This document shows positions 55,075 through 64,000 of a DNA stretch of 64,000 nucleotides, in pieces; position 1 is the stretch's first letter; every line of letters begins with the position of its first letter. This stretch comes from Prillingera fragicola (lineage: Eukaryota > Basidiomycota > Tremellomycetes > Trichosporonales > Trichosporonaceae): contig BEDY01000002.1 of NCBI GenBank assembly GCA_002335605.1, positions 2,542,001 to 2,606,000 of the forward strand, read 5' to 3'. Below the pieces are notes generated by a model. That model saw only the letters and a program-made list of their open reading frames with translations. It did not search any database and was not told where the DNA came from. Made by a program: the position numbers and the translations under genes.

Positions 55075-57560
55075 TCAGCGCTCGCCCCTGCGTCGGCGCC
55101 GAGTATGCCCCTGCTGTTGATCTTGAACCACGGATACGTCGCCCTGCAGTCCCTCTGATTCACAGTCAAAGTTGCAGCCCGGATATTCATCCGCGTTCTT
55201 CTCGCCTGCCAGACCGACAAAGTTGAGCCACCCGAACGTGACCCCGCCACCCTGGCACGACAAGGCAACCTGCACTGTCAGCGAGCAACATCGAGACGTG
55301 AGACACTCACAGTGGTACCGAGTACGACTACGCCATACCCAGCAAACACAATCACAAGGGCCCAGCCATCAAGCACCAGCACGGCCATGGGTGCAAGTGC
55401 CCGTTCGCTGGCAGTCGTATAGTCCATGCCTAGGCTACCGAGCACAAGCAATCCCAGCAAACTGAGAGCGATGCCGACGCCGGTATACAGTGAGTGAACG
55501 ATATAATGGGGCGCCCCGGTGAAGCGGTAGCGAATCCCCGAGCGGGCTGCTGTTAGGAGCAGAGAGATGCCCGAGGAGGGGAACAGCCACCATACGCCAG
55601 ACAGAGCGGCGTTGAGCAGAGAGACAATGTAGGTCTGCAGCTCCAAGACGAGGTGGTCGCGCTGAGCTGGCAGTGTGTCCAGCTGTGCGTCTACCTCTTC
55701 TGACGTGAGATCCACCCACGAGTGCACATGCACCGCGCTTGGAGCGTCCATGATTGCCGTGTAGTGGTGGACGAGGGAACGGTCAAAGTGGGGGACGCTG
55801 AATTTCTGCCATGTTAGCCCTATCCACAATCGTTACCCACAGTGGCGAGCTTGTCAAGCGAGTTAAGACGGTCTTGAATTAACAGGACGTGTGGGTCAAC
55901 CAGGTCGGTCGCATTCCCTAGGACCTCAAAGTCGCCTCTCTCGAGGCTGCCAACCACCTGGGTCCAATACGCGTTCGCCTCCCAGATCGCATCGTACTCG
56001 TCCCGGAAACTCGCATATGGATCCGCACGATCCAGAAATGTCCCGTAGCCGCTCAAGGTCCCCTCGTTTAGCCTCACGCCGTGCGTGAACGTCGCGGCAG
56101 CGACCGAGTCCCAGATCGCTCCAGCATGAACCGTGGCAGCATACCATGAGCTGCACCTAATGACATTCTTTCCGTCAGTCTTAGTCAGCGAGGAGCCGAC
56201 CCACCGACATGGCAGCCAGGAGCAGTACAAGACTGAGGTGCAGCGGAAAGTGCACCGCTTCCCATAATGCGCCACGCGTGCGTGTGATGATTTCGCTTTC
56301 GCAAAAGTCGGCAAAGAGAATGCTCCAGAAAAAGTACAGAATTCCCAGCGCTGGGGTGTTAGCGTGCACAGAGACGACAAGGCTCACAGAGGAGGACCTG
56401 GAAGTAGGTCACTTTGGAGTTTTCGCCCATGCCTGTGACGGCAGCCGAGAGAGCGTTGATGATGATCCAGAACCCGTCGCTGCTGTGTTTGTCAGCTCGG
56501 GAGACTGCAGGGTGCACCCACACCATGACGATCGTGAGGCTGCCGTACCGCTCGCCAAGCGTTTCCAGCTCCACGCGAGGCGTTGCGTTAAAGTAAGACT
56601 GCACTAGACGGGTGATGACCTCTAGCCCTACCGCGATGTAGAGCATGGACAATTTTGTGACTGCCATGAGTGTCGAGTTTGCCGGCAAGACGACGGCCGT
56701 CATTGAACACAATGCCGAAGCCACCAACGAAGCGGTCGTGATCATCTCGCGCCGAACCGGTCGTTTAATTGCCCTGCCATCAATGACGACTGTTGTCAGC
56801 GCCACCTACTGCGATCACTCACCAAACACGTACTGCACGGCAAGCAGAGCGCGATAGATTGTATACGTGATGCCGACAGTTTAAAGCTCTCCCCCGCCAG
56901 CTCTGCCGTCAGCTCAGTCCACTGCAAGACTCACCGTGAGTGACCCTCAGCTCTGGCTCGACATCCGGCTCTAGCTCCTCCGCATCAAGCAGGAAACGGG
57001 GATCCCATCCCTCCGAGATCGCACCCATGTACATGAACAGCACGAGCTGCAGCCCTTTGATCAAGCGGTGAAACCGGTCGTTGCCCTCATATCGGATGTC
57101 ATAGTGCACTTGGGTCGTCCACAGCCAATGCACGAGGATAAAGTATCTACCGCGTCAGAGGCGATGACATTTGGTACGCACGTCACGTAGCTGGGGATGG
57201 CACCAGGCTGGTCTAGAGAGTGCGTGTCGTTAAAAACAACCAAGATCCCACACAGTGCGACGTCTTGCGCATCAGCCTACAGCACTGCAAGACGGACGCA
57301 CCAAAGAACAAGTCCAGCCACTTGATAGCCCTAGCCTGTGGGGGGAGCCACCGCCCAGCCCCATCCGCTGCTGGCAGCGGTTTCCAGCGCCACGGCAGCG
57401 GGTGCAGGCTCTTGCGGTGGCGTTTGGAAGACAAGTCGAGCCCGAGGTGTTTTCGGTGATGCCGAGGGGTGGGGGGATGGTTGGTGTTCGTTGGGTGCTC
57501 TGGGGTTGGTCTGGACAGGTAGGAAGATTCACCGCGGAGGCGACGGGGTGGGTCGATCAT
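55075..57560 (-). CDS. LtrA-like polytopic membrane protein, copy 1
   Basis: The start is ATG at 57560 (MIDPPRRLRGES) and the stop at 55075. At least seven small introns split a protein of roughly 650 aa. The LtrA family opening W-x-E/D-LFFD appears as KWLDLFFDVALCGILVV, restored by the first splice. It is followed by LWTTQVHYDIRYEGNDRFHR, RRLVQSYFNATPRVELETLG, ERYGSLTIVMVW and ALGILYFFWSILFADFCES, with 8-10 helices in all. A long hydrophilic insert (about 55880-56150) and a C-terminal pair of helices precede an Arg-rich end. LtrA was named from a Listeria low-temperature mutant; its molecular role is unknown. A homologue runs the other way at 61742. Confidence 0.82.
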
Positions 57561-57899
57561 GCTCCAAGTCGCAGATGCGCAGAGTGTAGGAAACTACGTG
57601 CAGCGGCGAGTGAGCTCAGTTGAGACATAGTAATATGCAAGTCATTGACCGACGTGGGGATGTGTCGTCGTCGTGAGAGCAGCCCAGGCCTGTGTGTGGG
57701 ACGCGTACGTCGCAGTTGCAAAGACGTCGGTGGTCAAACAAGCAACGTCATGGGCATCAACTCGCCGAGATGGCGTCCGGAACAGCGACCTCAATGTCCA
57801 TTGCATAAGGCACTATCAACTAAAAAGTCCATCGCGAAATTGTCCACAACAATGTTCCTGAGCCTTGCCGGCCAGCGTGCGCACCGAGTGTGCCCACGC
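57561..57899. other. Intergenic region
   Basis: No gene; upstream region of the LtrA-like gene and 3' flank of the second lectin. Confidence 0.5.
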
Positions 57900-58618
57900 T
57901 CACTCGTCCTCGACGCGGAACTTGGCACTGCGGCGGCGCTTGGCGGTGCCGGCCGTCCAGACCTGGTTGGTGTTGCCGCCGGCACACTGCCAGGTCTGGA
58001 GCTGCTGGCCGTTGGCCATGTTGCCGTTGGTGAGGTCGAGGCACTGGTCTGCGGGGGAGCGTCAGCGCGATCCTCTTTCGCATCACTGGAATGCGGCACA
58101 CGGTGAGACTCACTGTTAGCAGTCGAGAGACGGTTGTCAGAGCTCCAGTTCCAAGTCTGCTGGGGAACACCCGGGTAGCAGGTCCAGATCTTCATGCCGG
58201 TGCCCGACGACGGGTTCGTGCCAGCGTCGAGGCAATAGTTGGTGCCGGCAAGCTGGACTTGGCCAGAGCCCTTCTTCAGAACCCAGTTCTGGGCAGGGGT
58301 GCCGTTGCATTGGTACCTGGATTGTCAGCATAATCGAACACCGACAAGGTGGTGGTGGGAAATGAAGGTGGAGGTGGAGGTGACGGTGACGGATGGTGTC
58401 GCAAGCCTTGGCGCTGCTGGAAAGAACACTTACAGCTGAACGGGGGTGCCGTTAGCCTGGTTGTTGCCTTGCACATCGATGCAGTAGCCGCCGTTGAAGT
58501 TGGGGTGGAGCTGGACGCCGGTGGGGGGAGGAGGACCGGAGGACGACGACGAAGGGCCGCACTGGGCCGCGGCAAGGGTGGCGAGGAGGGCCAGCTGGGT
58601 GAAGAGGTAGGCGACCAT
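57900..58618 (-). CDS. Secreted ricin-B-fold lectin-like protein, copy 2
   Basis: Three exons (first ending near 58436, last starting near 58049) give about 180 aa. The signal peptide MVAYLFTQLALLATLAAA is followed by a Ser/Pro linker and one beta-trefoil. Repeats: GGYCIDVQGNNQANGTPVQL then CNGTPAQNWVL; TNYCLDAGTNPSSGTGMKIW then PGVPQQTWNW; and QCLDLTNGNMANGQQLQTW then NTNQVW. The third repeat keeps the Q-x-W that copy 1 has altered. The tail AKRRRSAKFRVEDE is very basic then acidic, unlike a GPI signal. Same domain plan and intron positions as the gene at 46630-47304. Binding of wall glycans is plausible; no enzymatic domain is present. Confidence 0.88.
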
Positions 58619-60390
58619 TGGTGCGTTGGGCTGTGTTGTGTTTGGGCGGGAGTTGAGTACGCCTGGATTAAGGTAGTAAAGGGTGGTGGGTGAGAGACGG
58701 TCGGTGACGGGGGGTTATATGGTCATGGGAAGAGATCTGTGGACATGGCTCAACCCCGAGCCTACCTCATCACGTCGCTCACAATAGCAACTGCAGCACA
58801 AGCTCACAGACCGAGCGGGCTTGTTCTTGCGGTGGAGGCGTTGAGAGGCAAACCGTGTATAGCCAAGCTGGCCAAGACGAGAAGAAGACTCAGTGGTGGC
58901 GGAGGCAGTGCTCGACGAGTCTGCTGGACACTCGGCTTCCCTGTATGCGACACGAGACTGTGTAGGTCAAGGCGCTAGAGCTCGCATCCGGCGTCGGAGA
59001 GCGGGTCGCAGCACGCAGAGAGGCATTGGCAGATTCTGATTACTGGCAGAGTCAAGGGTTCCCAATGGTGTCGTCTCGGACATGGCTTCGGAGCTGCGTC
59101 GTTGAGCGAGCGGAGGAATGAGTAGCCGGAAATGGACAGCTGACGCATCCACCAGCGTCTCAGACGGAGTGCATTCCGCCCGGCGACGAAGATGCTCAGG
59201 ATCTAGGCATGGCTTGGCTGCTGTCTGCACGCATATGCAACAAGGTTGCAATGTGTAGGTAGGGTTGGGCGGTGCAGCGGAACAGTGGATGCCGAGCGAG
59301 CGAGACGGGCAACGAGGCCGCTTCGAGTGGAGCCGGCCTAGGGTGGACAACGGCGCGCGCGACAATGAGGATCAAGCATAAGTTGATTCTATTCGGGTCT
59401 TGGGCCTGGAGGTGGATCTGGGGGCATGCGGAAGAGAGCAGTGAGAGGAGGAGGAAGGGGAGGGAAAGAGAAGCATGTGGTCTGCTGAGAGGCTGTGCTC
59501 TCGTACCAGCTGACCGTCGCTCATCTCTTCGGCCTCCACCACTCCATCCATCCTCTCCATCAGTTCCGACCGAGCACTCGCTGTTCACTTCTCCAGTCCT
59601 CAGCAACTCAATGGCATACGGATGCATCTCAGGAATAACCGCGTGCTCACTCACAGCCACAGCCAGAGGTACTCTAAGAATACCCAAACTTAGAATAGCC
59701 AAACGCGAGGCAGTGGATGGCACCGAACAGCCCCGGGTACTAATTGCTATTCAGTGGTGCGGCAAACGGTGCGGACAGGCAATAGCTTTTCCGCAGCTAG
59801 TGCTTCATAAGCACTAAGCTGCTCCCGACAAAGCGGTCCAGATGAACAACGTCTTCCCGTCGCCTGTTGTTGGCGGAAGGTGCTTACATGGTATCAGTGT
59901 CGCCACATGAGAGATCCAGGGTTTACTAACACCACTCATTCGTCCGTTGAATTAGACCACCGCATGCGCTCCTCATTGCAGATCTACCAGTCCCCATTCT
60001 AACATACGTAGGCGCCAAGTGAACTCACCACCTGTTGAATCTTTCGGCTAGCTCCTGGCCCCTGGAGCGAAAGACCGCCGTGAGAGCGATCAGGTGACGA
60101 GTGGAACCAAACAAGGTTAGGAATGGCGGTGCAAAGCCTTGTTCTGTTCTGTTCCGCCAGATCGAGGCGAGTCCTGGGCCACTGCGTCTGTATGAGAAGG
60201 AATGCAGCAGTCTATGCCTGCGAATTTACAAGCGCGAGTGCCGTAGTAGGACAGCATGTTCATGACTTGACGGATAAACCGCGGAGCGAGCACTGTCTAC
60301 TGCGGTAGTCATCACGGCGGTTCTTTGGAGGGCGCTGTACGGCCAAAGAATGCGACCAATAATGTTTCTAGCTACACGGGTGCATGTAAT
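58619..60390. other. Long intergenic region
   Basis: No gene is supported; overlapping frames at 59196-59817 on both strands have no motif. A near-perfect inverted repeat (59793-59822) is the only structured element noted. Confidence 0.45.
59793..59822. repeat. Inverted repeat / hairpin
   Basis: The arms GCAGCT-AGTGCTT and AAGCACTAAGCTGC pair over 13 bp around a CAT loop, with a single-base bulge. No adjacent gene end explains it. Confidence 0.55.
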
Positions 60391-61236
60391 CTAAGGCAAG
60401 ATGGTAGCTACGACCTTTCGTCCGTCTCCCTTGCCTCCCCAGCCGTTGCCAGAGTACCTCTGCGAGCGTAAGCCCAGTGTCCCGCGAACGCACACTGTAA
60501 ACGTTGCCGTTTAGACCACTTCCACAGCGCAGACTCACAAACTCTGCCAGGTAAATCCCCTGCCACGTGCCCAAAACGAGCTTGCCCTTGGAGATTGGGA
60601 GCGTGATCGAGTTGCCCACGAGCGAGGTCTTGAGGTGCGAGACCGAGTCGCTGCAGCGTCAGCTCTGCCCGCGCTTCCAATCGGACAAACAAGGCAAATG
60701 GCCTAGTGCTCTTGCCAAGGCGTAACTCACTCGGGTCCCTCGTCGGTGTGCTCCCAGGGGAACGACTCGGGAACGATCCGATCCATAGCCATGTCCATGT
60801 CTGAGACGTCAGAGCGGTTCAATGGGGGCAGTCGGTGCGGAATCACCACTTACCGGTGCGTACTGATCTACCGCCCAAGAGTTAGTAGCTCGCACTCAGA
60901 ATGTACGCCACAGCTCACGGGTCGCAGTTCTCGTTCACCTAAACCGTCAGCCTCGCCGGTTCTACAGTTCCCAGCAGCTAACCCCACCCAGCGAGCTCTG
61001 AATCTGGGCGACAAGTCAAACTCACAGTCAATCCCGCCGACGTATGCAGGCAGTTTAAAGTGAACACGCCAATGTCAACCCCCCTGAGCCCCTCTTCACA
61101 CTCTTTAACGACCTCGCGGGTCACGAGGTGCATGCCCTTTACGTTGGCTGGGAGGCGGCTGTGCTGTTAGTTTCTACACGTTCCGAGCAAAATTGAGTTG
61201 GGGACAGGACACGCACAATGTCTTTTGCCAAGGCAT
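60391..61236 (-). CDS. YjbQ/UPF0047-family protein
   Basis: Seven exons (61236-61217, 61158-61026, 60938-60919, 60867-60854, 60800-60731, 60650-60539, 60459-60391) give 145 aa, exactly the family size. Conserved blocks are [39 protein letters not shown] and [16 protein letters not shown], ending KVVATILP. They carry the His/Asn/Asp/Glu set of the presumed metal or phosphate site. Bacterial and archaeal members have weak thiamin-phosphate-synthase activity; the physiological role is uncertain. The fourth exon is only 14 nt (60867-60854) and encodes the S-V-R-T part of the conserved DP-x-VR-x-DM motif. No targeting sequence. Confidence 0.9.
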
Positions 61237-61741
61237 ATTGTTCCAAGTTGGGGTTTGTGAATGAACAAGAATGTTGAAAGAACAGGATGAGCACTACGTC
61301 AGACCAGGTACCAGCTTACCCACGGTGGTCATTGACCTAGACTCTACCAACAACCATTGTGGACACGCTCTGCATCGTCGTTCACACACTACAGCATGAC
61401 ATTGCCAGTCCATCTATCCTCGGATCTTCCGCATGCACGCGTGGAGGGCCTAACCGACTCGCAATCAAGGCTGGATGTTGAGCTTGGATGTTTGGGCGGT
61501 CTTGAGGTAAACAGGGTCATTGTCTCGTGCGTGCCTGCCAGTGCAACCCTACATGTACTTACAGTGCTTCAACGACGCCGAGTTCGTGCTGAGCACAGAC
61601 CCTTGGCTCGGTGGCATTAAGACATCTTCTTTGCTCCACCTGCTTCTGTTGTTCATTCATTGCTGACACTGAGAGCCTTCTAACCTTTTCCATTTACGCT
61701 CTAACGGAGCTCTGCAAGAAGCCACGGAGGGGGAGGTCGCA
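61237..61741. other. Divergent intergenic region
   Basis: Shared promoter between the YjbQ-like and the second LtrA-like gene; no further gene seen. Confidence 0.5.
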
Positions 61742-64000
61742 ATGAGCACAGCAGCAGGTAAGTGTCATTAGTAGTTCTAGCTGTCCAGTCACAGCAGGCT
61801 GACCCTGTTGATCAAGGTCCTACTGTCAGCCCAGCACAGGTGCCACTGCCGCCGTCTCCGGGCAGCTCACACTCCGTCCTGTCCACCAACGCAACAGTTC
61901 ACTCTGTTGCAGCAGCCAACAGTTAGTCCAAGTGTTTAGAAACAGCCTGACCATGTGCCAGACGGCGAGGCGGGAAACGGACAGCCTTCAGCTGCTCAAG
62001 CCGCCCCTTCCAGTCCAGCACAGATAACAGCGCCGGCCTCTCTACCCAGCACAAACCACAGCAATCAGGACAGTACGCAGTCCACAGGCCAGCTACTTGA
62101 TCCGAATCATTATGATCCCCGCACACTGCCCAACTTTGATGTACCAGCGGAATCCCAGGGTATGACGCGGATTCTGGCACACGAGACAATGGGCGGCCCT
62201 TTGGGATTCCATCCAGCTGATGTGGTCAGAAGTCGCTACCATCCGACCCGCGAGTGGCCCCTCCCTTACACAATCGAGTACGACCCACTGCCTTTCCACT
62301 GCAGGCCTGTTCAGCCGCCGGAGAGGAGGGCTCGTAAGGCACCTCGCGGCGTGATTCCACAGCTGGTCAACGACCAACGCTGGCTCAGAAAAGGAGATCA
62401 AGCCAACGTGTGGCTCGGCCTCCGCTTTGGTGCGTGACCCGGGGTTCATCATCTGCTAACACTGTCGAAGATCTAGTGATTGCCGCAATGCTCCAAGTCT
62501 TTGGACAGACACACGTGCTACGCTCAGCGGCGGATTTGCCCGCTTTTACCATGTGAGTCCTGTTTTTCTTGGCGGGCCGTCCGCTCATCAGTAAAGGTAC
62601 TTTATCATTGTGCATTCTCTCTGGGCCGCACAAGTGCATTACGACATTCGGTACGAGGCCAATGATCGATACCACTGGTTCATGAAGGGCGTTCAAATGC
62701 TCATATTCTGCTTCGCTGGGGCAGCGGGGAGTAGCTGGGATCCTTTAAACATCAAAATCGACAACTCGTTGGGAAGGAGAGAGAGTCAATCAACGAGCCG
62801 CCCAACGCAGTTTCTTCACGCTGACAGTCTCAATGACCGCTCTCAGTGGGTTGCTTGCTTTCCAGTACATGCTAGGTAAGCATGAAAGAAAAGGCATAGC
62901 TAAACTGGAGCGTTCTTCTTGGCTAAAGATGTCCAACGATCATGTCGTCGTGAGGCGATATCAATGTGCAGCAATTTTGCGTCGGCGCTGTGCGCAGTGG
63001 CAGCGGCCGTGATACCTGCAACCTCACGTTCCAGAGTGGCCGTCAAACTGGCGTTTGTCTACATGGCAGTCGCCATAGAGTTTATTGTCCAACTCTGGAT
63101 GTGGTACGGCACCTACAGCACACCAAATACGGACCTGGTCGGGATTAGCGAGCGCTGCAGCAGCATGTCTCTGATTGTTCTGTGAGCTTCTTTTTACCGG
63201 AACACTTAGCTCACATCAGTGGGGAGAGTTTTATTCAAGCAATGAGTTCCTTTGCGGCCAGTGCAAGCGTGCTGTACCACGTCAAGGCATCGACTTATCT
63301 CCAGATTGCCTTGGGTGAGTGCAGGTTTCAGTTTGGTTGGTGACACCTCTTAGTCATCATCATTGCCTACCTTCTGTGGAGTCTTTTGTTCCAACTCTTC
63401 GATGTGCATCAAACAGTCTATCGTGAACGCGCAGCGATTTGGGAGATTGTTCACATTCCCCTCCACTTTGCCATTTTTCTCTTTGTCGCTGCAATAACGA
63501 ACGTCGTGGTCCATCTATCTTTCATGAACGCTACAAAAGAAATCAACGTCGTGTGGTCCGCAGTTATGAACATCACAGTCAATCACCACATTCGACTCGA
63601 CAGTTCGACTTTGGACCGCTACGCTGATGTCGTGGCGCACAGCAAACCTACCCTAAACTTCTCGTCCGTGTACGAGGCTGTATGGGCCCGCGTAAACCGG
63701 ACAACTGAAGCAGATGGAGTTCTGGCTGAGATGGATCTCTACGACGAGCCGGCATGGCTCGGCGCCCAAGAAATCGTCAGCAAGTACCGCCTGTCAACAA
63801 ATATGGCTGTCTATGGTCAGTTCGGCATGCCGTTTTCTCCAGAGATTGAAGCCAGACAAGAACAATATTTGAAGGTTTTAAACAACTTCAACGCGGCATC
63901 CAACACAAACGCGATGGTGCAAGCAGAATCAAGCGCAAGTCTTTTGAAGCTTGAAGCAGGTGGGGAATCCATAACATACCAACATCTCGAAGACGAAATC
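61742..64000 (+). CDS. LtrA-like polytopic membrane protein, copy 2 (3' end outside window)
   Basis: The start is ATG at 61742; the first exons give a Pro/Ser/Ala-rich N-terminus (MSTAAGPTVSPAQVPLPP..) that copy 1 lacks. After RWLRKGDQANVWLGLRFG, the position of the LtrA LFFD block, follow VHSLWAAQVHYDIRYEANDR, VKLAFVYMAVAIEFIVQLW, the segment GISERCSSMSLIVL then GESFIQAMSS, YLLWSLLFQLFDVHQ and IWEIVHIPLHFAIFLFVAAI. These match copy 1 helix by helix. The E-R-x-x-x-x-x-I-V-LGE-x-x-x segment is closer to bacterial LtrA than copy 1, which has ERYGSLTIVMVW without the Gly-Glu. At least seven introns. A hydrophilic region after 63560 continues past the window end. Function unknown. Confidence 0.8.

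Noticed and set aside
46630..58618. Ricin-type toxin genes
   Set aside because: Both genes hold only the carbohydrate-binding beta-trefoil; there is no ribosome-inactivating A-chain domain, so they are lectin-like proteins.
59196..59817. Overlapping frames of 175 and 181 codons on opposite strands
   Set aside because: Neither shows splice structure, family motif or the local codon bias.

Overview
The window looks like nuclear DNA of a basidiomycete yeast, most likely a tremellomycete; Trichosporonales is a plausible but unproven order. The reasons are GC-rich coding sequence with C/G-ending codons, many very short GT-AG introns (about 35-60 nt, a few near 90-200) with ctgac/ctaac branch sites a few bases before the acceptor, almost no operon-like spacing, and an intron-containing tRNA-Ala. 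Exon boundaries were worked out by hand. Where I quote a protein length, the spliced length divides by three and conserved motifs run across the joins.

Layout. 1-5 kb: 3' end of a sugar-type MFS transporter, a single-pass membrane glycoprotein, and a phospholipase D-like protein. 6.8-11.2 kb: an amino-acid permease and a polytopic membrane protein of unknown family. 11.2-14.7 kb: a gene-poor stretch with only doubtful coding relics. 14.7-17.3 kb: two tandem, clearly paralogous two-pass membrane proteins that I cannot assign to a family. 19-26 kb: a zinc alcohol dehydrogenase, a GPI-anchored pepsin-fold protein that has lost both catalytic aspartates, an IlvD/Edd-type sugar-acid dehydratase and a second zinc alcohol dehydrogenase. 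28-36.6 kb: a complete mitochondrial proton-translocating transhydrogenase (12 exons), a PPIH-like cyclophilin with an apparent 3-nt exon, an aldo-keto reductase and an acyl-CoA synthetase. 37-44.8 kb: a putative regulator with an N-terminal Zn2Cys6 cluster and a C-terminal GATA-like finger, a Gfo/Idh/MocA oxidoreductase and a second Zn2Cys6 factor. 44.9-54.7 kb: tRNA-Ala(AGC), a PhzF-like protein, a ricin-B-fold lectin, a GT17 glycosyltransferase, a DUF3224-like protein, a LYC1-type N-acetyltransferase and a hot-dog thioesterase. 55-64 kb: two LtrA-like polytopic proteins in divergent orientation with a second lectin and a YjbQ-type protein between them; the right-hand LtrA gene runs off the window.

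Themes. Many genes here encode NAD(P)-linked oxidoreductases (two ADHs, AKR, Gfo/Idh, transhydrogenase) together with a sugar-acid dehydratase. This is compatible with carbohydrate or aldehyde catabolism plus NADPH balancing, but co-regulation is only inference. A second theme is cell-surface protein: lectins, the dead protease, the single-pass glycoprotein and the two-pass pair. The most novel-looking items are the two-pass paralogous pair, the catalytically dead surface pepsin, the Zn2Cys6/GATA-like hybrid and the very small exons (3, 14 and 18 nt). No CRISPR, transposon or rRNA was seen.
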